From NCBI RefSeq assembly GCF_001949145.1, contig NW_019091547.1:65945-129944 (forward strand): a DNA stretch of 64,000 nucleotides, read 5' to 3'. The number at the start of each line of letters is the position of its first letter. The stretch's first letter is position 1. The position numbers and the translations under genes were made by a program. Of this stretch, positions 40,325 to 50,129 are shown in pieces. The notes beneath the pieces were generated by a model, which did no database searches, had not been told where the DNA came from, and saw only the letters and a list, made by a program, of their open reading frames with translations. This DNA is from Acanthaster planci (Eukaryota > Echinodermata > Asteroidea > Valvatida > Acanthasteridae).

Positions 40325-40690
40325 AAAAAATTCTCCTAATAGGCTGTTACTATCGTGTTCCAGGTAGTAGGGTTAGTGAATGAAATTCTTGATTCATCAG
40401 TGGAAAAGATTACACAAAAGCAGCCTTTCATATTTCATGTTTACTGGCGATTTTAATGCCAAAACAATCAACTGGAGAGAAGAGATTCAACCTTCCTTAT
40501 CGCGAATCTCATGTCATCGACATCGCCAATGAACGCTTCTTGACTCGGCATGTTTTAGAACCAACACGTCTTGGACACGCAGCATCGAGGACATCAAAGT
40601 GAAGTCTAGATTAATTGATCATGAACTTTAACCTGTTAATTTCAATCGTATCAAAAGCAGACAATTAAACCCTGAGGACAGATTTATCTG
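40325..40690 (+). pseudogene. Non-LTR retrotransposon endonuclease fragment
   Basis: Frames read LLIGCYYRVPG, then a GDFN-like ATGCC segment (LAILMPKQ/GDFNAKTINW in another frame). Further on come ACFRTNTSW and RSIEDIKVKSRLIDHEL. This is the order of the apurinic-type endonuclease of CR1-like LINEs, whose late motif is SDH. Stops and frameshifts show it is inactive. It appears to continue after a gap at 41661-41808. Confidence 0.6.
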
Positions 40691-41029
40691 TATTCTATCA
40701 TGATACCCACCCCAAAGATTCAATCAAATCCTCTGAATTGCGTACTCCTTAGAGGGGGGGGGGCAAAAACAAAAGTAGACAGGAATAAAAAGAAACCCGT
40801 TTTCACTCTTGTAATGAATACTTAATAACTTATATCGAACAAAATTTAAACCACACTAAACAAAAGATTATCAGCTGGGTCCATTTTATGGTTTTGAAAG
40901 GGGGTGGGCAGCATCCATAACTTAATTAAATAAAATGTTCAGAGTTCTGTTCTTGGTTAACTTGAGTGGTATTCTCGGTGTTGTGGACTCTTCAGGGACG
41001 ACTCTAGATGACACACATAAGGAAAATGA

Positions 41030-41400
41030 AGAAAAAAAGGCCGGGACTCCTCTGACGCGTCCTCGTGTAGCAGGTTAACACTGCCAGTGCAGTGTTCCAT
41101 GAGCTCACACACGTGGAACCATCTCCAGAAATGGCCTTCAGGATCCAGAGACTTGGACTCAAGCCCCAAAAGTCTGACGAAGTCGCGGTACCGGACCGGG
41201 CAGCATTAACTCCACTCCTCCGTCTACTTCGCGGACGACATCAGACCTCCATGCCTTAGGACGATGAATTCCCTGTCTCGGTTTCCCAGCGCGTACCGTA
41301 GGGAATACTCCCCTCGACAGCCGACAAGGGCACAATAATGTGACGCTTGTGGTCCTTATCGTTCCGGTGAAGAGGGATGAAAAAGGCACACCTCATATTT
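41030..41400 (-). other. GC-rich segment with broken reading frames, unrecognised
   Basis: On the minus strand, frames read YALGNRDREFIVLRHGGLMS, then across two stops PVRYRDFVRLLGLESKSLD and GHFWRWFHVCELMEHCTG. The GC content and amino-acid texture look more like former coding sequence than the A/T-rich surroundings. The segment sits between two parts of a probable LINE relic. I cannot name a family; it could be a decayed gene, a retrocopy or a transposon piece. Confidence 0.25.
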
Positions 41401-41654
41401 TGCCCCCCCCCCCATGGAACGGGAATTTAACGCGTCGGAGATTCCTGTTGTTCCAAAGTGAATGTTGATACAAAATGATAATAACACTATAAATAATAAT
41501 TTGCAGGAGACTACTCGCGCCTGTAAGGTCAAGTTGCCTTTGCGGTTTTATATTGAATTTCCCTTCAAAGCATTCTAAAGTCCTTTCCACAAAATATAAG
41601 TATATCTCAATACAATTATAAAGAAATACATCATTTAATTAACACATCATCTTA

Positions 41655-41808
41655 ACAGTTCCAAGGCCCATTTTAATAGCACTATATCTGATATTAAGGC
41701 CTTTGGTGTGGATTTCCTTGAAAATCACCTCAGTACCTCTACCGGTCTAAATTGGAAAGCTTTGAAGTATGATCTCCAGAAAGCTAAAGACACTCAGAAT
41801 TCCTTCTA
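41655..41808 (+). pseudogene. LINE linker fragment between endonuclease and reverse transcriptase
   Basis: One open stretch reads FNSTISDIKAFGVDFLENHL, then LNWKALKYDLQKAKDTQ and a stop. This resembles the spacer of CR1-like ORF2 proteins (a short helix, then NW..FK..L). It may be the continuation of the endonuclease relic at 40325-40690, separated by about 1 kb of other DNA. Moderate to low certainty. Confidence 0.4.
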
Positions 41809-41907
41809 GACTCTCGAAATCATTGTGGATAATAAAAAATAATGATAATTGAAAATTTATAAATCGCCGTTCCCATAAAAAAGATCAACGGCGCAGTACA
41901 GGTACAA

Positions 41908-42454
41908 CTTAAAGGGTAGCTGCAATGAATTTTTTGTACACAATTTTTCTGAATCTTTGTACTCTTGTCTATTGTATGAAATTTCTTTTAAACTCCCATT
42001 TAGTTAAATGCACTGAAAAGTTTATATTTTTTTTTAAAACAATTAGAATTAGTCATGGAATTGAGGGCACTGTTGCTGTGACATCATCTAGGGAAGACAT
42101 GGTTTAGTGCATGGGTGTTTCTGTTCAAATTGTGAACCCAGAATTTACCGACTGCAAACATTTCTGCTATGCAAATGAACAACATTGAATCAGCAAAGAA
42201 GAGAAAACTGAGTGCAGGAAAAAATATCAAAAGTGCAGGATTTTTTGTGTACAGACCAATATAACATTGAGGCTTCTTCCTGAGATGACATCACAGTTGT
42301 GCTCATGAATATGGAATACTCATTAGCATAAAAGAAAAAAGGCGTTAAAATACCCTTTAAAACAATGAAACAGACGTTGAAAATGATGTTAACCGAGGCT
42401 GAAAGGTGCATTTTAGAGGTTTGTAATCACAAAAATCAACAGCCACCCTTTAAG
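41908..42454 (+). repeat. CTTAAAGG-ended MITE family copy
   Basis: It starts CTTAAAGGGTAGCTGCAATG and ends AGCCACCCTTTAAG, which are inverted relative to each other. Internally it shares AATCTTTGTACTCTT, GATGACATCACAGTTGTGCT and CATTAGCATAAAA with the copy at 45252. It has no coding capacity. Confidence 0.65.
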
Positions 42455-42459
42455 GAAAT

Positions 42460-45245
42460 AATGGATATTTAAGTAATGAATGTCAGCACACTTAACTTTC
42501 GTCCACCAGACCGATTAGGCCCACTTGCTGACAGGTGATACATGCACCCGACTATATTTCCTTACCAGGAGAATACTATCAGGAAAATCAGGAATAAGAA
42601 AACTTTAATTTGACGCAGACCGGTAACTCACATTATCGGCAGAGGTATACACGTGAGCTTTTTTTTTTTTTTTTTGTAAAGGTCAACATTAATAAGCGCA
42701 ACAACTACTTCCTGGATGTTCACGAGAAAAAACTCTTGGTGGTGAGATTTCGCTTTCATTTCAATCATGTGCTATGCTTTGTGTAATCCTGAACATATAA
42801 AAGATATAAAAACTACGATAGAGTCCCAAAACGTATTGAGTGAAACATCCTGCATATGAACTTTAACTCCTCAGATTTCAATTGAAAGTCTTGTCTAAAC
42901 ACAAAGTATACGTCTGATCAATGCACATTTCACCATTCTATTAGAGACCACTGCTGTAATCGAGAAATCGCAGAACGAATTGGAAAGTCCCGGAGTTATT
43001 TATTATAAAGTGCTAGAATTCTAAGAACCACGAGGGACGAAAGACAACAAACTTTATACCCGGATCCTTCTTTCTATAGAAAAATACATAGTCGTTTGAC
43101 ACAGGTCTTATCTCCGAATGTGTGTAGCCATGGAGAAAGGACACAGAGGGGCTCATTTACGTAATGTTCCTCCAAAACATTTTTATGTTTTTGTGCATTC
43201 ATTAAAGGCTGTCCATAATTATACAAAATAAGGCTCGCCAGAAAAGGACTTGAAAAGTATTTCAGAAGTTTTTGACCTTCAACTGTGAGTTATTTTGTAC
43301 AATAACTCAGGTCTAAACTTCACAGTGATGCGCACCGTACACGACGTGTGCAAATGTCGCGTGCACTGACCGCAGACGTTGATTAGGGCGCCAACATACG
43401 GTACAGCTCTCGGTAGGTCTGTATGTACTTTCTTCACAAGATTTTGTGGAAGGCATAAATTTTGCTCTTTCCTGAACTCTGTAAGGGCGCTGGACCTGGA
43501 CAAACGAAAGACAAGAGCAAAGACGAACGTCTGTCTTGGCGTTTCAAGGGCAACAGGGAACAGTTTACTTGTTCACTTCTTAGCAATAACGTCATTTTGG
43601 TGTATAAAAGCTTTGAAGAAATACACTTACCAAACTAACGTGAGGTTAGACACTTTACATTCCAGCCTGGAAGTTACGATTTAGTTATTATTAACGAAAG
43701 GCATGAGCTTGACGGGTAAGGATATGCAGAATTGTCCCTACACTGTGATTTAAGCACTTTGAGTGGTTCCACAGTGACATATAAAGATGAATAAAACAGA
43801 CAAACAAAAATATTTTTGTGCATTGTAGTAGTGTCAACGTGATGAAAAAGGCTTGAAATACCAGGAAACCCTCCGACCTTATTTAGCCGTGTGTGTGGCA
43901 CATCTAGATTATCTGGGTGGAGGTATTCTCTGGGCAGTGACTGCAACAGCCTGTCAAGTGAGGGTCCGCTCTACCGACTGAGGTCGCTTTTGGACACTTC
44001 GGGTATTCTTTTCAGGCCACATTCACCTAAATACGGTTTCATGCATTTTTGTAACTGCCCAAGTACCAATAACTTCCCGTGAGGACAACATGTAAACTTA
44101 AAGCGATATGCTCTACTATAGACATCAGGCACGTGTTCAAACTGAAACTTTAAGACGCATTCTATTCCTGAAGTGTTTTTGACTTTCTGTTTCCTTACTT
44201 TATTTGAGACATTTACAATCCTCCTGCATCAAACTGTTATTGTAATTTACCCAAAATGAAACGTTAAGGGCAAGTGGGACTGAGGATTCGAAGAACAATC
44301 TACATTTCCGACAAGATGTAAAGAAACCCTTCCAAGAAACTTGTTGCTTGAAGGGAAAAAAAGGGGTTCCGACAGGGCCATCGGAGTTTTATGAGAGTGG
44401 CAAGTGAAAGTTGGCGGACGATAAAGCTCTTGTGGTCAGGGACAGGATTGAGTGTTCGGGAGGTCGTAGCATGTGGCTCTAGGCACCACTGCTCCGCTGG
44501 CCCTCGGGTACCAAGCACAGCTCCGTTTGTCCTCCTTTGATCTATTCATGTAGGCTTGCTGTCAACAATATTGCACAGCTGGTAAGGGCTGAAGGTGTTC
44601 AAAGCATTCCCAAAATCGAAATTTTGGACGATAAACTTTTAAACATTTTCCTTACGTTGCAAAAGTGTGTGATACGCACTCAAGGTTTCGTGAGCTCCTT
44701 AATTTTTAGACCCTAGGCACAGCGTTTAGTGTGTCAATTGGATGGTCTGTCCGAAAACGAGAGTTGAGAGGAAAAGCTCCCTTTCGTCTTCGAATGGAAT
44801 TTAATTTTGTTGAACAATCTTGTAAATAGCATATGTGGCAGCAAAAATTTCCAGAGGATAGGTTGAAACGAAAGCATCCCCAGTGAAAAAACATGGGTGT
44901 TTTGACAACCACAGCATATGGTCTCGCAACAGTTTGTACGTGTGAAAAGGTTTCGCAACTCAATAAGAACAAAATGTTCGTTACATTGTGGTTTATTCTT
45001 TGAATGGGAGTTGACAATTTCCTGAATGGTCACGTTTTCCCGCTCTTGCGGAAGCCTATTAAAACGTAGCGGTTACCCATCTGACGCAATGATACCCGCG
45101 CATCTACAGGGTCCAGGTCGGTACTTTACGAGGTGGGCAAGAGACTTCAGGATGGGGGAAATTCCTGGATTCGTATCACAGTTTCGATTGCTCTTTTGCC
45201 TGCTGAGGTAGCTACCGTGAATGTCTGTAGGCCCTCTGCTCGAGT
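42460..45245. other. Non-coding stretch between two MITE copies
   Basis: It contains a long T tract at 42659-42676 and short frames without domains. No splice-supported exon was found. Confidence 0.4.
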
Positions 45246-45251
45246 GCCGAC

Positions 45252-45870
45252 CTTAAAGGATATATGCAATGAATCTTTCCTAGACTCACTTTTTATGCAT
45301 CTTTGTACTCTTCTTCAATTTGTGAAAGTGTTTCAAGTCCTTTTGGAGTTACGTCCATTGAAAAGCGCACTTTTTTAAATATTACAAATTGTTCAAGCCT
45401 TTCCGGATAAATGAGGGCGATGTTGTGGTGATATAATACAGGAAAGACATTGTTCATGTTACACACATTTTCATGTTCAAATTTTGAACGCCATATTTGC
45501 TCTTTGAAAACATAAAACTGGCTGACAGGCTTATTGCCATATACTTACGGAAAGAAAGGGAAATGTACAAGGAAATAAAAATATATTCCAGCAGTTTTCT
45601 GTGCAGAAAGCAATACAACTTTTCAGTTTCAGTGCCAAGGATGACATTACAGATTGCTTATGAATGTGCACATTTGTATTAGCATAAAAAACCCAGAAAG
45701 TTGCAAAATACTGATTAAAATATCAAAAACAACAATTGAAAATATAATGAAAAGTTCCAAAATATTGATTAAAATAGCAAAACGAAAATTGAAGAGAACT
45801 CTAACTTGAACACAAATCTGCCATTAAAAGGGCTCTTGTGAACTTATTGTATTATATGGTCCTTTTAAAG
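45252..45870 (+). repeat. CTTAAAGG-ended MITE family copy
   Basis: It starts CTTAAAGGATATATGCAATG and ends GGTCCTTTTAAAG. It has the same internal landmarks in the same order as the copy at 41908 (ATCTTTGTACTCTTC, GAATGTGCACATTTGTATTA, GCATAAAA). It also holds an internal near-duplication of AATATTGATTAAAATA around 45707-45775. Confidence 0.65.
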
Positions 45871-46660
45871 ACCACCAGCCAAGACGCAGACAGACTGCTT
45901 CCCACTCACAAGAAAAATTACCTTGCAGATCTGTCGGTAAAGATCAGTGGTTTAGAAGCTTGTTTTATAAGCTGATGATCAATGGCTCGATTCCCACCCA
46001 GATTATCTTTGTTGCAAGTTGTGTCATCCTTTTTTTTACGTGTCAGCAGTTGGAGTTTTGATGACATTTTAGAAACTTATTGGGTGAATACGTAGTTAGG
46101 GAAAAAAATCGTACCCAGTTAAAGAATTGTCGGCTTTAATCCCGCAGAGTCTTCTCGTTCTCGTAGTCATAACATCATGCTTTCATGTTCACCCCATAGT
46201 TAGGCCAAATAACAGGTTAGCAGTTCCTTGTCACGTGGCCGGTCATTAATGGTTAGCAAAACATGGGCTGGCTTCCTGTGTCAAATGAAAATGAGGATTT
46301 GATCTGGTCCCGTTTCCTTGAATTTGTTCAGCGCACACAATTTCACTAACTATGTAAGATCACTCGTGAGAGGCACTTACCATAAAATGGCGAGAGGGGT
46401 GTTTGAGAATAGTAAAGTAAAAATGATTGAAACAAATCATTAGAAATGTAGAAGTCTTAAAATTTATGTTGATTTACTGACTCAAAGGATATCTACGAAT
46501 GGCCTTTGGTTCGGGCCACTATCAGCGTCCACTCGCTTAATCTGGTCTTAAGACCAGCGTGTTATTTATCAAAACCTGTCACCCTCATCGCAGAAAATGG
46601 AACAACAATTACGGAGGGCGATCACGGTGTTGCAATGTTATGCAGATACATTGTGATTAT

Positions 46661-46729
46661 CACGTGGTGCAGCGGTACCCGTATACATGTATTGAGACAC
46701 GGGCGACCCGAAGTCTGCCTCTTATAAAG
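46661..46729 (+). promoter_or_regulatory. Copy A candidate promoter: E-box CACGTG and TATAAAG
   Basis: CACGTG at 46661-46666 and TATAAAG at 46723-46729 lie about 400 bp above the copy A start codon. The order E-box, GTATA, TATA matches copy B. A leader exon would begin near 46755 and could end at GTAAGT (46862) or ACAG|GTGAAA (46875). It would splice to the acceptor ACCGACAG ending at 47102. The donor choice is unresolved. Confidence 0.4.
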
Positions 46730-47102
46730 CTCAAGGCAAAGAGTTACTCTAGCAGTGTATCATCAGATAACTGCCCACAACTTTTTAAACTCAGTGCAAA
46801 ACAGGAAACTGTTCTTCCAATTATATATATATCATAACCCCGTGTCTAAACACCTCGTGTAGTAAGTACGACAGGTGAAATACCCCCATCTTCTAAAGCT
46901 CACGTTTTCAGCGTTTCGGCGTCGATGACCTTGTTGAGCCGACATTGAACCACTGGCAGAATAGTCGCTAACAATATAACATCATCATATCTGCCCACTT
47001 GTGGCTTCCATGCATAAGAGAATTCACTGTTATCCAGTTTTAATACTTTTTGACCATATGTAGCATCTAACAAGAGTGAATCTTTTTTTTCCCCACCGAC
47101 AG

Positions 47103-47119
47103 TATCCACTCCGACAACG
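47103..47119 (+). other. Copy A 5'-UTR remainder after leader-intron acceptor
   Basis: A pyrimidine-rich tract (T-rich, then CCCC) and CCGACAG precede the 17 bases TATCCACTCCGACAACG and the start codon. The equivalent segment in copy B aligns (CATCCTTACACTCACCAAG). This is therefore probably the 3' end of a leader intron. Confidence 0.5.
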
Positions 47120-49926
47120 ATGAGTGCGGTTCGTGCCGAACGACCAGCCCTGCAGCAGACCTTGCCGGCTGGAGGGAGAAAGGCCAGGGAGGCTTTTTGG
47201 TTTCTGTGGAAAAAACGTAGGTATTGGTTAAAATTTTGGTGACCAGAATACATGAAGTCTTCAAAAAAGCCAGAGAACACTTTAACTTGGATCAGACGAG
47301 ATGGAAACCTGTGGTGCCGTGGAAATGTGTGTGGTCAAAATGATAGGATAGAGGGCTTGATCTTTAAATCTTTCTCAAATGCAAATTGCATGTCTTGAAC
47401 TTATCACTTTGAAAAATACCTGCACAAAAACTAAAAGTAAATACGTTCAGACTATTCTCTAAAAATTGCACTTTGAAGTTCTGCTACCTATCACCTGCTC
47501 CCAAACTTACCATCTTTTATTTCAAATGTCGACATTTATCTAACCCCGTTTCCACTTCTCCACAATTAATTTTTCATACTTTTCCATAGAAACTGGAAGC
47601 TTCTGACAGTATTGCCAATTTACACATGCAGTTCTACACGTACACTCTTTTTTTTTGCAGTGAAATGGCTGGAGGATATGCGTCATCTGTCCAGTTGTTG
47701 GAAAAAACCATTCCCGGTTATCGGCCAGGGAACTTTTATTTTCAACGCTGACAGACGCTTTCAGCCGTTCTACATCTCCGTCGAGGACGCAGAAGATGAG
47801 TACCCGATGATCGCATTGCACGTGGGCAACGACTGCGCGTCTTTCATCATTCAACGCAAGCGCGACCGATGCCCAAAGGAGCTCAAGCGAATCGACCAGG
47901 CGGGATGCGGGGTGGAGGAAGGGAAAGTGTCCTACTGGTACAGCTACGACCGCGACAACCTGGTGCTGAAGTATGGCAAAGGATACCGGATGGAGGAGAC
48001 CACGCTCATGACGCATGACTTTCTGGCGAAAGCAAAAAACCCAAGGGAGAGAGAGCGCATGAGGCAAGAGATGCACGAGCACTTGTTCCGACCAGATAGA
48101 AAGAAGTTCGTCAAGTTGTATAATGAAATGGTCAGAGGACAGTTTGAATGTCGTGAGTAAATATATCTTTATCTTGACACCACAAAAAATACCATACACT
48201 GTTTGTTTCGCCCGTCCCTCTCCCCTGCAGGGAACAATCAGGCTCACCACCTTCATTGTTGGCACCAAATAGAAACGCAACAGATATTGGACGGCATTTT
48301 CTACGTTCCACATTTGTCACCCATTGTACTTTATAGATCTAGACCAATTTATCATCAAAATTTCAAATAGAAGCAAGAACAGATCTAGAATGATAACAAA
48401 AATGGTTAATGGAGACCTATTGACTCTCCTTTTTTGCCAAAAGGCTTATTTTTTTCCGTTAGCCTTAACCGCGTGGTAATTTATGTAACCAGACACAAAT
48501 GCGCACATGCATTTTCTATAAGTTTCATAAGCTCTTTAGTTTTCGTTCTGCTTTATAGACTAATCCGGTTAGACGCCATAACTGCGGTGGCACCACACTC
48601 ACACGCACAAAGCTTGACGTGCACGTGCATTTGGCAAATCACGACACCCTGTTGGTCGAAGAGGCATGTAACGCGCGCGTACTACCTGTCCACGAGTGTT
48701 GTGCCACCATAGTAATGGTTTCTAATTCTGGTGGTCGAATTACACTATAAGATTGGTAAATAAGATACAAAGCAGATCCGACACATTTGGATCTTTTCGA
48801 GGAAAATCTTCACAAATTTTGCTCGTTGCGGGGATAGGGACACGTCGCTCGTTCTCATCGCGCTGATAACGTCAACAATTTCCTTCCTGACCCGTTTCTT
48901 TGAATTCACATTTTGTCTATACACTGAGGTCACTGAGGTCAACACCTATAGCCGGGTGGCCACAATGCTTTGCAATGGATATTCTTCTTTACCGAACATA
49001 TTTTGAAAGATACATGTAACATTTCTAGTTATGATGTTTCTGTGGACGCTTACTTGAACACTTTTGTTTGTCATTACTTTAATTTTGTATCCTGAAATAA
49101 TGACGTTATTGTTGTGTATACATCTCCAGCTAATTCGCAAGTAGAGGGAGTCGATGTGTTGGAGCCGCTGGTGGAGTTTGACAAAGAGCCTTTCATCTGC
49201 AACCTGCCGCCGATGGTTCTGGACAGTTCAAAGGTCAACCTGTTCACCCTGGACAAGGGTGATTACACTTTCTCGGCGAGTCTGCCGTCTGCTTGCAAGG
49301 AACTCTACTCGAATGTGGTGGGCTGCGATCTGAATTATACCGAGGTAGAAGGGGAGAAGGTGCTGCTGTCGGATGCGATCCGATACAGCCTGGCAAATGG
49401 CGTTCTGAAAGAGAAGATCGAAAGTAAAGTAGGTGAGCTGGGAGATGATCCCAACGAAACGTACTTGCGTGTCACTCTGGGCCACAGTCTCGGAAAATCT
49501 CCAGGAATCCCGTATGTGCTGGAGATTTGGCCCGCAGGCCACTACAGTCCCATCCACAACCACGGCAACGCCAATGCCGTCATCAAGGTCCTATTCGGGT
49601 CTATTACTATCGATATCTTTAACAAGCAGTCGCCCACCAGTTCCCACGATCCCTTGCTAACCTTTGAGGCGAGCGCGGGAAATGTCACTTGGCTGGACCG
49701 CAACTGGTACCAGACCCACAAACTTCGCAACCCTTCCAATGATTACTGCGCTACAATTCAGTGCTACAAATATGACGCAGGCGACACTGCGCATTGGCCC
49801 TATTTCGATTACGTGAGCGAACACGAAACAATAGATGAGTTCTACCCAAATTCCGATTTTGACTTTTGTGAAATGCGTGAGAAAGTCATGACCGAATACA
49901 AACATTATATCTTCAACTATTTTTAG
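47120..49926 (+). CDS. Two-domain cysteine-dioxygenase-like cupin protein, copy A (3 coding exons, 461 aa)
   Basis: Coding exons are 47120-47216, 47661-48152 and 49130-49926. Both introns are phase 1, with donors C|GTAGGT and C|GTGAGT and acceptors TTTTTTGCAG and CATCTCCAG. The joined frame is open for 461 codons. Residues 1-33 are basic and poorly conserved; there is no signal peptide, so a cytosolic protein is likely. Residues about 50-160 form a conserved domain I do not firmly recognise; the run around VSYWYSYD and KYGKGY faintly recalls the farnesoic-acid-methyltransferase-like fold. Residues about 208-450 are a cysteine-dioxygenase-like cupin. H339 and H341 lie in GHYSPIHNHGNANAVIKVL and H393 in THKLRN, giving the three-His iron site. 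Y409 sits where the cofactor tyrosine of animal cysteine dioxygenase lies, but the partner cysteine is alanine (A346). Thiol dioxygenase activity is inferred, and the substrate is unknown. A near-identical inverted paralogue lies at 59138-60894. Confidence 0.9.
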
Positions 49927-50059
49927 GCTCCGTTTCGAGAAGAAAGAGAAAGAGAGAATAGACTTAGTATACATTGTTTGGTGACATTTAAAAATGGTTG
50001 CCGTGGGTCTGTTCTGATGCATTTCTGGAGTAATATCTCGATCATGCAGAGTGACTTTA

Positions 50060-50129
50060 ATTAAATTCATTGACGTATCCAAGGTAATTAAGTTAGTCAA
50101 GTTTATACATATAAAAATATTTCATTAAA
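50060..50129 (+). terminator. Copy A candidate poly(A) signals
   Basis: Two ATTAAA hexamers (50060-50065 and 50124-50129) lie 134 and 198 bp after the copy A stop codon. A later AATAAA occurs near 51476. Which one is used cannot be told from sequence alone. Confidence 0.3.

Noticed and set aside
47540-48313. Longest single minus-strand open frame (257 codons)
   Set aside because: It lies opposite exon 2 of copy A, whose plus-strand frame has conserved motifs and splice sites. The same kind of antisense frame occurs opposite copy B at 60052-60633, as expected from shared codon bias.
49657-50100. 147-codon minus-strand frame overlapping the end of copy A
   Set aside because: It is an antisense shadow of the cupin exon; the matching frame opposite copy B (58979-59410) has the same cause.
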